A stretch of DNA of 64,000 bases from CAVXXB01 sp963765585 (GCA_963765585.1 CAVXXB010000008.1:248001-312000); one strand, 5' to 3'. Counted from the first letter of the stretch, positions 28,375 through 37,409 are shown. Program-made: numbers and translations. Notes: generated from the sequence alone by a model not told the origin.

Positions 28375-30051
28375 TCAGGTTTGTATGATGCCAGGATTGA
28401 ATTTTTCGATTTCCGGATTCATGGTTACTGCTTCCAAAGAATTAATCAACACTTTTCTTGTTTCTGAAGGTAATATTATTTCATCTATCCAGAGTCTTGC
28501 AGCCCCATAGCGTGGATCGGTTTGATTCTCATATGTAGATTTTACAGACTCAAATAATTCCATTTTCTCTTCTTCAGACAAGATTTTTCCCGATTTTTCT
28601 AACTGTTTTATTTTAATATCTACCAATGTATTTGCTGCCTGCGCACCCCCCATAACCGCATATCGTGCCGATGGCCAGGCATAAATAAATCTGGGTTCAT
28701 ATGCTTTACCGCACATGGCATAATGACCGGCCCCAAATGTTCCGCCTATGATTAGACTTATTTTTGGCACCACAGAATTCGAAACAACATTGACAAGTTT
28801 TGCACCTTCTCTGATAATTCCGCTCTGTTCCGCATCACGCCCCACCATAAATCCATTTACATCATGAATAAACAGTAATGGGATAGTACTCTGATTACAA
28901 TCCATAATAAATCTGGCTGCTTTGGCCGCACTTTCACTATAGATAACGCCGCCAAATTCAGGCGGTCTTTCTTTTTGAATATAATGTTTTTTCTGATTTG
29001 CAATAATACCAACCGAGTATCCACCAATGCGGGCATATCCACAGATCAGTGTACGTCCATAGTCCGGCCGGTATTCGTCAAATTCACTTCCATCCACCAG
29101 TCGGGCGATAATTTCCCGAACATCATATTCGCGCGTCGGCTCTGCAGGCATTACGCTGTCCAGTTCAGAAATATCATATTGAGGTTCAACAGACGGTTGC
29201 TTGTCATAGATGCAGATGTTTTTTTGTCCCATTTTTGAGATCAGACGCCGGATACGTTTAATTGCTGCCGTATCATCTTTTTCTTTAAAATCTACCGTTC
29301 CGCTGATTTCTGCATGCATGGTTGCACCGCCCAATTGCTCTGCATCAACTACCTGACCAATTGCAGCCTTAACCAATGCCGGACCCGCTAAAAACAGCCC
29401 GCTGCCTTCGGTCATCAACAGCGAATCACACATGACCGGTAGATAGGCACCACCTGCAACGCACATGCCCATTATGGCTGTTACCTGGGGTATGCCTTTC
29501 GCCGACATGATGGCATTATAATAGAATACACGTCCGAAATCATCGGTATCCGGAAAGACATCTTCCTGCAATGGTAAAAAAATACCTGCGGAATCTACCA
29601 GATAAATGGTAGGAAGCCGGTTCTCGTAGGCGATTTTTTGTGACCGGATCACCTTTTTAGCTGTCATTGGGAAAAATGAACCGGCTTTAACAGTGGCATC
29701 ATTGATAATCAGCATACATTTTTTACCACTGACCTGTCCAATACCGCATACTACGCCACCCGCCGGACAGCCGCCCCACTCTTCATACATTTCAAAGCCG
29801 ACAAAAGTCCCGAGTTCCAGAAAGACAGATTCAGGGTCGATTAGCAGTTTCAGGCGCTCACGGGCAGTCAGACGCTCTTTTTTATGCTGTTTCTCAATAT
29901 TTGCCAGGCCACCACCCAGATGTATTTGAGATCTTATATTTGCATATTCCCCGGCAAGATTTGCCCAATAATCAGTATTTTTTTTTGCATCCGCACCGGA
30001 TAGGTCAAATTGTGATACGATCTGATCATCTTTATAACGAACAAACGACAC
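28375..30051 (-). CDS. Acyl-CoA carboxylase, carboxyltransferase subunit (methylcrotonyl/propionyl-CoA type)
   Basis: 558 residues, full length. N-terminal carboxyltransferase domain with GGGLANIEKQHKKERLTARE, GFEMYEEWGGCPAGGVVCGI and AYLPVMCDSLLMTEGSGLFL; C-terminal domain with EFDEYRPDYGRTLICGYARI, PLLFIHDVNGFMVGRDAEQS and GGTFGAGHYAMCGKAYEPRF. It moves carboxyl from biotin to an acyl-CoA, most like methylcrotonyl-CoA or geranyl-CoA carboxylase beta chains (FGAGHYAMCG). No biotin carboxylase or biotin carrier gene is in view, so the partner subunit must lie elsewhere. Stop of yqeB and start of this gene share a base. Confidence 0.9.
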   Translation of the reverse strand: MSFVRYKDDQIVSQFDLSGADAKKNTDYWANLAGEYANIRSQIHLGGGLANIEKQHKKERLTARERLKLLIDPESVFLELGTFVGFEMYEEWGGCPAGGVVCGIGQVSGKKCMLIINDATVKAGSFFPMTAKKVIRSQKIAYENRLPTIYLVDSAGIFLPLQEDVFPDTDDFGRVFYYNAIMSAKGIPQVTAIMGMCVAGGAYLPVMCDSLLMTEGSGLFLAGPALVKAAIGQVVDAEQLGGATMHAEISGTVDFKEKDDTAAIKRIRRLISKMGQKNICIYDKQPSVEPQYDISELDSVMPAEPTREYDVREIIARLVDGSEFDEYRPDYGRTLICGYARIGGYSVGIIANQKKHYIQKERPPEFGGVIYSESAAKAARFIMDCNQSTIPLLFIHDVNGFMVGRDAEQSGIIREGAKLVNVVSNSVVPKISLIIGGTFGAGHYAMCGKAYEPRFIYAWPSARYAVMGGAQAANTLVDIKIKQLEKSGKILSEEEKMELFESVKSTYENQTDPRYGAARLWIDEIILPSETRKVLINSLEAVTMNPEIEKFNPGIIQT

Positions 30052-30863
30052 TATTCACTCCTGTCTTGGGAAAGGAACATTAATATGGCCTCAAGGACAC
30101 CACCGGCCATTGCCAGACATTGAACCGGCACCTGTTTGCTTATATCATGTTTTAAAGTATGTGGTTTTATCTCAAAAAGCGGCTGCTTACTGTGAACAAA
30201 ATGACCGCTGTGTAACATCCCGGTTACCACACCACTTCTGGGTGAAAGAATGCTGATATCATTTAGCTTGCCTATTTCTTCTCTTTCTGCAACATCTTCA
30301 CCGATACTTTTATGACATATAAAAATACCTTCCAGAGGGGCGGTACTTAAAAAGGCATTTTCGGATTGTCTGACTTTCAATTCTTTAGGCATATGATATA
30401 CACGACCCAATTCTTCACCCGAGATACCAACGACAAAGTGACCATCCTGACCTACCTGAAAGTCAGGACCCATTCGGATGACACATGGAAAATCATGCCA
30501 ATCGGGTATTATTTTTTCCAAATGACTACCGGTACAATCAATCAGGATATCCGGTTTTAATGACGTTGCTGCCCTGAATGACTCATCGCTGATCAAAGGT
30601 ATGATCCGGTCCATCCGGCCTGCAGCCAACTGCTCCTGATACTCTTGTTCATCGGATACAGATTGATACAAGCGACATGTAATCTCATCGATTGTTTTTT
30701 CACCGAGAAAGATCGAATCTGAAAAATTCCTAAAGTAGTGTAAATCGGTTGGATTGTTTTTCTCAACCAAAACAGGCCGAAATCCACTTTTAAAAAGCCG
30801 TATCGCGGTAGCGGTTCCTTTATCACCGGAACCAAATATGAATATATTTTCGTTTTTAAACAT
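30051..30863 (-). CDS. yqeB: YqeB/EF2563 family selenium-dependent molybdenum hydroxylase accessory protein
   Basis: 270 residues. N-terminal nucleotide-binding-like segment IFIFGSGDKGTATAIRLFKS, then GFRPVLVEKNNP and FSDSIFLGEKTIDEI; middle DILIDCTGSHL; C-terminal SPRSGVVTGMLHSGHFV and LAMAGGVLEAIL. This is the pattern of YqeB, found with YqeC in genomes having the selenium-dependent molybdenum hydroxylase trait. Biochemical role is not established. It overlaps the acyl-CoA carboxylase gene by one base and lies 69 bases after yqeC, all on one strand. No molybdenum hydroxylase or selD is in the window. Confidence 0.8.
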   Translation of the reverse strand: MFKNENIFIFGSGDKGTATAIRLFKSGFRPVLVEKNNPTDLHYFRNFSDSIFLGEKTIDEITCRLYQSVSDEQEYQEQLAAGRMDRIIPLISDESFRAATSLKPDILIDCTGSHLEKIIPDWHDFPCVIRMGPDFQVGQDGHFVVGISGEELGRVYHMPKELKVRQSENAFLSTAPLEGIFICHKSIGEDVAEREEIGKLNDISILSPRSGVVTGMLHSGHFVHSKQPLFEIKPHTLKHDISKQVPVQCLAMAGGVLEAILMFLSQDRSE

Positions 30864-30932
30864 GCTTATTTTATATTGTAAAATTCAGAGTCGTAGACAC
30901 TTCCATACAAGACCCGGTCAATATTGCTTATC

Positions 30933-31595
30933 TTAAGTCTGACGCGCAAAATTGATTGTGAGATTCTTATGAAATACATTTTCCACCTTGTTTATATAAA
31001 CTGAAAGCGGTATCCCGTGTGTTGTCAGAATTTTAAATAATTTGTGATTAACCAACCAATCGGAGATTGAAGTCGGTTCCAGTATTTTTTTTTGTTTCCA
31101 ATAGGTATCATTGGTTTTAATATATGTTTCATTATTGGGTTGATTTAGTGCATCTGCACCTATCACAAGTATGCATCTATCCGCCCTCTTTGCTGTGTTA
31201 AATTTTAATTTATCAAATCCGCTTAGTGATTTACCCTGAGCAGAGTCAATTTCAATCAGTATGTGATCGCATTCCACATTATCGGCGATCTCGTGTATTT
31301 CGCTCTCTTTAAAGGCTTTGATTTTCTTTTCATCAAAGGACTTCCCCAGATAAACAATCTGATTAAGTGCAATTTCGCTTGATAATTGGGATTTAATGAT
31401 GGATGCATCGTCAGAAATGAAGGTATTGCTGTCGGGAGGGATAAAAAAATCATAGTTGGATAACACCAGAGCTGTTTTACCGGTTTTTTTCAGTTCATGG
31501 CAAAACTTGTTTATTAAAACTGATTTACCACCACCACCGGCAAGAACAATCACCTTTTCAGAGGTATTGAATAGTGCTTCGTGGAAAAAATTCAT
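30933..31595 (-). CDS. yqeC: YqeC family selenium-dependent hydroxylase accessory protein
   Basis: 220 residues. Opens with a P-loop, VIVLAGGGGKSVLINKF, and goes on with TALVLSNYDFFIPPD, VYLGKSFDEKKIKAF, DHILIEIDSAQGKSLSGFDK and LVIGADALNQP, matching YqeC proteins (normally GAGGKTS... and the E-D-A-D-G-A-K/ P segment). Likely a small NTPase working with YqeB. Neighbouring yqeB strengthens the call. Starts right after the VapC-like gene stop (3 bases). Confidence 0.75.
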   Translation of the reverse strand: MNFFHEALFNTSEKVIVLAGGGGKSVLINKFCHELKKTGKTALVLSNYDFFIPPDSNTFISDDASIIKSQLSSEIALNQIVYLGKSFDEKKIKAFKESEIHEIADNVECDHILIEIDSAQGKSLSGFDKLKFNTAKRADRCILVIGADALNQPNNETYIKTNDTYWKQKKILEPTSISDWLVNHKLFKILTTHGIPLSVYINKVENVFHKNLTINFARQT

Positions 31596-31598
31596 TTG

Positions 31599-32021
31599 TC
31601 AGGCCTGCGGCATTAGCGGAACACCAAATTTTCTCAATGAATCATCAAAAGAAAATATTACATTTATTTTTTTCTTTCTCACATCTTCAAAGATGAGGCA
31701 ATGATGCAAATCTATTTCATGATCCTTGATAGAAAAAAACTGCTTTATACTACTGCGGCGCAACCGGCGTGACAGCCAGGAAACATTCAGGTGTGAAGAT
31801 AAATTTGCTTCGTCAATTATTCGTGAAAATTCTAATGCTGAATTGAGACCGCAATTTTGTTTTATTTGTGAAATAGCTGAATTCACTTCCTGAATACTTG
31901 TGTACAATTTTGCATTCGTTGTCAATAATTTCTGAAAGTATTCTTTGGCCAGATCATGATTTAAATGTTGACTATTTATTAATGCATACCAGCCACTGGA
32001 ATCGATATAAACTTTTAACAT
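31599..32021 (-). CDS. PIN-domain protein, VapC-like toxin
   Basis: 140 residues of the PIN nuclease fold: VYIDSSGWYALINSQHLNHD with the first acidic residue, EVNSAISQIKQNCG with a second acidic position, DHEIDLHHCLIFEDVRKKKI and VIFSFDDSLRKFG with the later Asp residues. PIN proteins of this type cut RNA and are held in check by a partner antitoxin; the AbrB-like gene ends two bases before it, as in vapBC modules. The module lies between eIF2B-like and yqeC genes, so it may be an insertion into an older gene row. Confidence 0.82.
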   Translation of the reverse strand: MLKVYIDSSGWYALINSQHLNHDLAKEYFQKLLTTNAKLYTSIQEVNSAISQIKQNCGLNSALEFSRIIDEANLSSHLNVSWLSRRLRRSSIKQFFSIKDHEIDLHHCLIFEDVRKKKINVIFSFDDSLRKFGVPLMPQA

Positions 32022-32022
32022 G

Positions 32023-32226
32023 CTATATCTCTGATGTTTCTGATAATTTTAATATTTTAATCAAAGGATTTTTACCAATACTGACATCAAGACGTTTACT
32101 GCGAATTTTTTTTAACATGATTTCAACTTTATCGCCTTCAGAAAGCTGTAACCTGTCTTTTATTTCAGCGGGTACATCAATTTTGCCCACCGCATCTATT
32201 TCGGTTATAAAAGTTCCGGTTTTCAT
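32023..32226 (-). CDS. AbrB/MazE-type antitoxin (VapB-like)
   Basis: 67 residues. Swapped-hairpin AbrB motif: EIDAVGKIDVPAEIKDRLQL and SEGDKVEIMLKKI, followed by a tail KNPLIKILKLSETSEI that could bind the toxin. Typical partner length and order (antitoxin first, toxin 1 base later). Probably binds its own promoter DNA and neutralises the PIN protein. Confidence 0.8.
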   Translation of the reverse strand: MKTGTFITEIDAVGKIDVPAEIKDRLQLSEGDKVEIMLKKIRSKRLDVSIGKNPLIKILKLSETSEI

Positions 32227-32230
32227 ATGA

Positions 32231-33118
32231 CTATTCCTCTAAATACCTATTCTTAAACTCCGTGATGCTAAAAATGCCATCCTCACACACCACCTTAGAT
32301 AAATATTCAATTGGTACAGAATCAAAATAAACATTCAGCGCGGAAACGTTTTTCTTCTTTCCCGGATATACTTCTTTTGGATTTTCTGTGTAAAATCGGA
32401 TCGCCTGCTCATATTCCAGCAAAATTTTATCTGTTTCAAAGGCAATATAATATGGGATTTTGAAAGTCTGTGCCAAAACTGCCAGAGGTAAAGAACCGGT
32501 TTTACTAACAAAACCATCTTCAAAAACCCGATCTGCTCCCGTAAGTACCAGATTAACCTCCTTCATTACCTGTCCTGCTGCAGCATCAGTTATCAATTTG
32601 CAGGGTATGCCCAATGCGGCAACATCTTCGGCGAAATTCCTTCCCTCCAGAGACGGACGACTTTCCATACAATAGACTGTAAATTTTCTTTTCAATTTGG
32701 CTGCTTGTTTAAATATCTCTATCAGATGAGAGCTATAACTAATTGTTAGAATTTTTGATTGATTGAAGATCAGTTTTGCGCCGGATTCACCGATTTTTTT
32801 CTGCTTATTCTCAAGTTCTTTTTTTATTTCATTTATTTTTGCGATAGCAAATTTCTTCACTTCTGCCGCAGGTTTATCTGCTTTTACCAGCCGCTTAAGA
32901 TAATACACCACTCCGGTTACATTTTTGCGTAAAATCACCATATTGGGATATGTTTTTACAACTCCCCGGGCAATCTTATTTAAATCTTCCCCAAGGGCAA
33001 TCAGGTCTGTTTGCTCATAGTTTTCGATATATGACTGCAATACCTTTAATGCATAATTACATGTCAGGTAGGATCCCCGAACACCTTCCTTTTTAAAATC
33101 ATCTAATGTGTAACCCAT
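32231..33118 (-). CDS. eIF-2B alpha/ribose-1,5-bisphosphate isomerase-like protein
   Basis: 295 residues. Helical N-terminal domain, then the Rossmann-type IF-2B fold with ILTISYSSHLIEIFKQA, FTVYCMESRPSLEGRNFAED, LVLTGADRVFEDGFVSKTGS and a C-terminal IPYYIAFETDKI. In archaea and some bacteria this family isomerises ribose-1,5-bisphosphate or methylthioribose-1-phosphate, but the sequence does not fix the substrate. The catalytic Cys expected for MtnA is not obvious, though GADRV with Asp is present. Lies 5 bases after cutA in the same orientation. Confidence 0.78.
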   Translation of the reverse strand: MGYTLDDFKKEGVRGSYLTCNYALKVLQSYIENYEQTDLIALGEDLNKIARGVVKTYPNMVILRKNVTGVVYYLKRLVKADKPAAEVKKFAIAKINEIKKELENKQKKIGESGAKLIFNQSKILTISYSSHLIEIFKQAAKLKRKFTVYCMESRPSLEGRNFAEDVAALGIPCKLITDAAAGQVMKEVNLVLTGADRVFEDGFVSKTGSLPLAVLAQTFKIPYYIAFETDKILLEYEQAIRFYTENPKEVYPGKKKNVSALNVYFDSVPIEYLSKVVCEDGIFSITEFKNRYLEE

Positions 33119-33123
33119 TTATA

Positions 33124-33447
33124 CTACTCTCCGGTCATTTGAATAATCCAATCGAGATATGCCTGCGAGGCCTGTACTACTGGTGTGGCAATAATTTCTG
33201 GAATAGAGTAACTATGAATCATCTTTATCTCTTTTTCTACCTGGTCATACTTTTTTAAGGAAGTTTTTATTAACAACAATACCTCGTTTTCTTCCTGTAC
33301 CTCTCCTTCCCATCGATAAATGGAAATTATACCAGGTATAACATTGCAGCATGCCGCTAATTTTTTTCGAATCAGCAATCTTGAAATGCTTTTAGCTTCA
33401 TCCGCATTAGGGACAGTACAATACACAAGCATTGCCTGTTCTTTCAT
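33124..33447 (-). CDS. cutA: CutA divalent-ion tolerance protein
   Basis: 107 residues, full-length. Signature pattern YCTVPNADEAKSISRLLIRK, KLAACCNVIPGIISIYRWEG, EENEVLLLIKTSLKKYDQ and HSYSIPEIIATPV. A trimeric PII-like cytoplasmic protein; the link to metal tolerance is historical. It starts the row cutA, eIF2B-like, vapB, vapC, yqeC on the minus strand. Confidence 0.93.
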   Translation of the reverse strand: MKEQAMLVYCTVPNADEAKSISRLLIRKKLAACCNVIPGIISIYRWEGEVQEENEVLLLIKTSLKKYDQVEKEIKMIHSYSIPEIIATPVVQASQAYLDWIIQMTGE

Positions 33448-33716
33448 AACACCTCTTCCTGAAATTGTTTTTGAGTGTACACAATTGAAAAATTTAAATC
33501 AAGACTAATTTAAATTCATGATGACAAGATTGACATGAACTAAATAGTTTATAAACAATGGATTAAAACCAGAATCTCTATCCAGATCACACATAGAATG
33601 CAATATAATTAAAGTGTTAGTTTTGATATATTTAAAGCAATGCTTAATATATATATTATGTATCCTGAATAATATTTTCTATCTTTATCTTAATCAGAGC
33701 AAGTCCTTGAAAGAAA

Positions 33717-34292
33717 TTAATTACTGAGATACTTCTCGATAAAATATTCATGAATTGTTGTGTCGCTTGTCAGTTCCGGATGAAATGTACAAACCAGTAT
33801 TTTGCTATTACTCGCCATGACGATATCATCTTTATGTCTGCCGATCACATTCACATCCATCCCTATCGATTCAATTTTTGGTGCTCTTATAAATACTCCG
33901 GGGAAAGATTTCTTTTTACCGTTTATATCAAGCGAGACATCATCCATAAAGGATTCTTTTTGCCGGCCATATGCATTCCGGGATACTGATATATCAATCA
34001 AGCCAAGAGTGTTGGTATCCAAATGGTCGGCATCTTTTGCCAGGACAATAAGGCCCGCACACGTACCGAAGATTGGCCTTGTTTCCGCATAAGTAAGAAG
34101 ATTCTGAAATAAATTAAAGCGATTGATAATTTTTAAAAATGTACTTGATTCACCACCAGGAATAATGAGTGCATCGGATTGCCATAATTGTTCGTTTGTT
34201 CGTACTTCAAGTGCATTGTGGCCGATTTTTGTGACAATCTCAATATGCTTTGCAAAGCCGCCCTGAAGAGCAAGAATACCAATATTTTTCAA
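33717..34292 (-). CDS. pdxT: Pyridoxal 5'-phosphate synthase glutaminase subunit
   Basis: 191 residues. Class I glutaminase with IGILALQGGFAKHIEI, the active-site Cys in PIFGTCAGLIVLA and the His-Glu pair in TFHPEL. Releases ammonia from glutamine and passes it to PdxS. Starts directly after pdxS stops (adjacent bases), as in DXP-independent vitamin B6 operons. An unpaired AT-rich 270-bp space follows up to cutA. Confidence 0.96.
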   Translation of the reverse strand: MKNIGILALQGGFAKHIEIVTKIGHNALEVRTNEQLWQSDALIIPGGESSTFLKIINRFNLFQNLLTYAETRPIFGTCAGLIVLAKDADHLDTNTLGLIDISVSRNAYGRQKESFMDDVSLDINGKKKSFPGVFIRAPKIESIGMDVNVIGRHKDDIVMASNSKILVCTFHPELTSDTTIHEYFIEKYLSN

Positions 34293-35174
34293 TCACCAAC
34301 CCCGGTTCTGCATCAGTTCTTCTTCAGGAATGGACTTTATATCCAGCCCAGCCATGGCATCGCCTAATTTTTCACTGGCTTTGGCAACGATATCCGCATC
34401 TTTATAATGTGTTGTGGCTGTTACAATGGCTTTTGCTCTTTGCGCAGGGTCACTGGATTTAAATATTCCGGAGCCGACAAATACAGTTTCCGCACCCAAT
34501 TGCATCATCAGGGATGCATCTGCCGGTGTCGCGATGCCACCGGCTGCAAAATTCGGAACCGGCAATTTACCATTTTCTTTAACATATTTTATTAAATCCA
34601 ATGAGCTGCCCGTATTCTTAGCATATGCGACCATCTCATCATCTCCCAGCGTACCAATCCGGCCAATTTCTTTTTGAACCATGCGCATATGACGCACAGC
34701 TTCAACAATATTCCCGGATCCGGCCTCCCCTTTTGTTCTGATCAGTGCCGCACCTTCAGAAATTCTGCGCAATGCTTCACCAATTTCACGACAGCCGCAA
34801 ACAAAAGGTATCTTAAAATCATGTTTCCAAATATGATTTTCTTCATCAGCCGGTGTAAGAACTTCACTTTCATCTATAAAATCTATACCTAAGGACTCCA
34901 GAACCTGTGCCTCTGCAAAATGACCAATCCGGCATTTTGCCATTACCGGAACCGAAACCGCTTTTTGAATATCTAGTATCATTTTGGGATTCGACATCCT
35001 GGCTACACCGCCATCCGCTCTGATATCAGCAGGAATTCGCTCCAGCGCCATTACAGCGACAGCGCCGGAATCTTCTGCGATCTTTGCCTGTTCAGGGTTT
35101 GTCACATCCATTATGACGCCACCTTTTAGCATTTCTGCCAAACCTACTTTTAATAAAAAATCTTTATCTAACAT
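34293..35174 (-). CDS. pdxS: Pyridoxal 5'-phosphate synthase lyase subunit
   Basis: 293 residues from the ATG at 35174, which has a ribosome site AAGGAG at the right spacing; the longer frame upstream adds unlikely residues. Conserved KVGLAEMLKGGVIMDVTNPE, ALERIPADIRADGGVARMSN, PVMAKCRIGHFAEAQVLESL and PAADASLMMQLGAETVFVG-like end. Makes PLP from ribose 5-phosphate, glyceraldehyde 3-phosphate and ammonia. Operon with pdxT. Confidence 0.97.
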   Translation of the reverse strand: MLDKDFLLKVGLAEMLKGGVIMDVTNPEQAKIAEDSGAVAVMALERIPADIRADGGVARMSNPKMILDIQKAVSVPVMAKCRIGHFAEAQVLESLGIDFIDESEVLTPADEENHIWKHDFKIPFVCGCREIGEALRRISEGAALIRTKGEAGSGNIVEAVRHMRMVQKEIGRIGTLGDDEMVAYAKNTGSSLDLIKYVKENGKLPVPNFAAGGIATPADASLMMQLGAETVFVGSGIFKSSDPAQRAKAIVTATTHYKDADIVAKASEKLGDAMAGLDIKSIPEEELMQNRGW

Positions 35175-35269
35175 CTTAATCTCCTTGAATTCATAGCCTT
35201 CAAATTTAGTATGATGACTGCCTAAAATCAATAAGGTAAGAACAGGTCATATTGAATGAGATATCATAT

Positions 35270-35460
35270 TGGATAAGAGGCTGAGGGGAAAAAAGGATAA
35301 TAGAAAACTTTACAGCTTAACATTCTGCAGAAATTATGTAAAACTGGGATATCAACCATCTTTGAAGATTATATATGTAGCATCGGTTTTATTTTATCTT
35401 GGGAGCCTTTTTTATCCTATTATTCTATTTTCCTTTTATCCCGTTCTCCTCTTTTCCCAT
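35270..35460. repeat. Intergenic purine/pyrimidine-rich inverted repeat
   Basis: GGATAAGAGGCTGAGGGGAAAAAAGG (from about 35269) and the pyrimidine-rich stretch at 35405-35460 (CTTTTTTATCCTATTATTCT, TTTTATCCCGTTCTCCTCTT) are imperfect inverted copies around about 95 bases. Another MITE-like repeat; no gene is supported here. Confidence 0.4.
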
Positions 35461-36468
35461 TTACTCCTGCAAACGCTGTCTAATTTCATCTATCGTTGCG
35501 GGAATGGTTCGGATAAACCCATGAATAAACAAACTGCTCAGCCCGTTATAACCCAAGGGGCCGCCAAAAAACAAGTTTTTAACACCCTGAACCGCACCAA
35601 ATTTATCAACAAGAGGAAATTTTGTTCTTTTATGAATTTCCAGACCCGGTAAATTGATATGAGAGAGAACCGGGCGATAACCGGTTGCACAGATGACATA
35701 CTGAGTTTCCAATGATTCCTCATTGAAAAAGAGTGTATTTCCCTCAATTCTTTTAATATTTGCATTGGGAATATATCTGATCAATTCCATTGAAATTAAC
35801 TCCAATAACAGGCTTTCTGAAATACCGCGAATATGGCATAGATTTTTTGTATCACTAAAAAATTTAAGTTCGCCACGTGTAATCAAATATACCTGCGAAT
35901 ATCCAACCAGTTCAATTGCCAATTCGGCAGCACTATTTCCACCGCCTATAATAATTACCCGTGATGATCTGAATGGTATATCGTTCTGATAATCATGGGA
36001 ATGATGCACGATTGGATTATTACGCATTCCAGGTATTTTAGGTATATATGGATTGCCAAAAAATCCGGTCGTATTTAGCAGTGCGCGGGATTTAAAGACT
36101 ATTTTATCAGTTTTGATAATAAAATGATCATCAGAATCTTTTTCGATACTAATAACGCATTGGTTCTTTTGAAGATTCAAATTGAAATGATCAGTGTATT
36201 CATCAAGATAACGGACAAATTCATGAGCTGTGCAATAAGGGCGTTTGACATCAAGTTTCCAAATGGGAAAACTTGGCGAAATGCTGGTCCAGTCTCTTTG
36301 TGGATGGTCTGGTGAAAGCATTGGCATATCCGGACGAATTTCTCTCCATGCATTTGCCACTTCACCCTTTTCAAGGATGAGATAATTTAATCCGCTTCTG
36401 GCGGCTTCCTCCCCGGCTCTCAAACCGGCAGGCCCGCTTCCTATTATTAATAGATCAACTTCTTGCAT
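35461..36468 (-). CDS. FAD/NAD(P)-binding oxidoreductase
   Basis: 335 residues. N-terminal FAD motif VDLLIIGSGPAGLRAGEEAA, the E in LILEKGEVANAWR, a second dinucleotide motif VIIIGGGNSAAELAIELVG and the late motif YVICATGYRPVLS. Resembles flavin-containing monooxygenase-like and YpdA-type (bacillithiol-disulfide reductase) proteins; no CxxC redox pair is present. Exact reaction unknown. The stop of the next upstream gene is 2 bases away, so it belongs to the serA-like/engB/trxA row on the minus strand. Confidence 0.8.
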   Translation of the reverse strand: MQEVDLLIIGSGPAGLRAGEEAARSGLNYLILEKGEVANAWREIRPDMPMLSPDHPQRDWTSISPSFPIWKLDVKRPYCTAHEFVRYLDEYTDHFNLNLQKNQCVISIEKDSDDHFIIKTDKIVFKSRALLNTTGFFGNPYIPKIPGMRNNPIVHHSHDYQNDIPFRSSRVIIIGGGNSAAELAIELVGYSQVYLITRGELKFFSDTKNLCHIRGISESLLLELISMELIRYIPNANIKRIEGNTLFFNEESLETQYVICATGYRPVLSHINLPGLEIHKRTKFPLVDKFGAVQGVKNLFFGGPLGYNGLSSLFIHGFIRTIPATIDEIRQRLQE

Positions 36469-36470
36469 CT

Positions 36471-37406
36471 TTAACCACCAATAAAAACATAGTTTGTTTC
36501 CAGATATTCCATTACTGACTTAACGATATCCCGCCCTACCCGCTCTTGTGATTCACTGGTTGCACCACCAATATGCGGTGTGCACAAAATCTTTTCGTGG
36601 TCGATCAGGCTAAAATCACTTGGGGGTTCGTTTGCATGCACATCAATGGCAGCAGCAGCAATCATATTTTGGTTCAGTGCCTTTAAAAGATCTGATTCCC
36701 TTACAATCCCGCCTCTGGCACAATTAATCAGGCAGGCGGTTGCTTTCATTTTTTTTAAATCACTAATCGTGATCAAATTCTCAGTTTGTGCGGTTTTTGG
36801 AATATGCAACGAAATAAAATCTGATTTTTCCAGTAAAAAACCACGATCTACCAGTTCAAATTCGTATCCGGGCGATTTTGTGACCGGTGATTGTTTATTT
36901 ACAAAAATCTTCATGCCAATTCCGGAGGCTATTTTTCCAACTTCCTGGCCAATTTTGCCAAAACCGATCAGACCAAGGGTTTTTCCCAATAATTCTGTAC
37001 CGGAAAGCGAAGATTTCTCCCAACGATGTTCTTTGAGAGACGTAACGGCTTTATGCATTTTTCGCGCAAGGCCAAATAGCATAGCGATTACCAGTTCTGC
37101 TACCGCGCGCGAATTGCTGCCAGGCGTATTGAGCACATCTATGCCACTCTGTTCCGCAGTTGTCACATCAATATTATCCAATCCAGATCCAGCGCGCCCT
37201 ATTACTTTCAGATTTTTACCCGCGGCAATTATTTCTTTGGTAACCTGTGTGGCACTCCGAACTATGAGCGCATGATAGTTTGGTATAATTTTAATCAATT
37301 CGGCATTGCTCAAATCCAGATGAATATCCGCACTATAATTTTTATTCTCTAAGAACAGATTCACAGCAGAATCCGGTAATTTATCACTAATCAGGATCTT
37401 GTACAT
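36471..37406 (-). CDS. D-3-phosphoglycerate dehydrogenase-like 2-hydroxyacid dehydrogenase
   Basis: 311 residues, a short form without the ACT regulatory domain. Substrate and NAD domains: KVIGRAGSGLDNIDVTTAEQ, NTPGSNSRAVAELVIAMLFG, GKTLGLIGFGKIGQEVGKIA (Rossmann GxGxxG), catalytic Arg in LINCARGGIVRESDL, Glu in AIDVHANEPPSDF and His in TPHIGGATSESQ. Most likely first step of serine synthesis (SerA-like), but a related 2-hydroxyacid substrate is possible. Confidence 0.88.
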   Translation of the reverse strand: MYKILISDKLPDSAVNLFLENKNYSADIHLDLSNAELIKIIPNYHALIVRSATQVTKEIIAAGKNLKVIGRAGSGLDNIDVTTAEQSGIDVLNTPGSNSRAVAELVIAMLFGLARKMHKAVTSLKEHRWEKSSLSGTELLGKTLGLIGFGKIGQEVGKIASGIGMKIFVNKQSPVTKSPGYEFELVDRGFLLEKSDFISLHIPKTAQTENLITISDLKKMKATACLINCARGGIVRESDLLKALNQNMIAAAAIDVHANEPPSDFSLIDHEKILCTPHIGGATSESQERVGRDIVKSVMEYLETNYVFIGG

Positions 37407-37409
37407 GTA

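Noticed and set aside
28375..30051. Acetyl-CoA carboxylase AccD
   Set aside because: Length 558 and the two-domain arrangement fit the fused methylcrotonyl/propionyl-CoA type, and the zinc ribbon of AccD is missing.
34293..35231. Longer pdxS start at 35231
   Set aside because: Adds 19 residues not seen in PdxS; the ATG at 35174 is preceded by AAGGAG.
35269..35652. 127-codon frame on the plus strand
   Set aside because: Low-complexity hydrophobic sequence running from repeat sequence into the antisense of the flavoprotein gene; no start signal or family.
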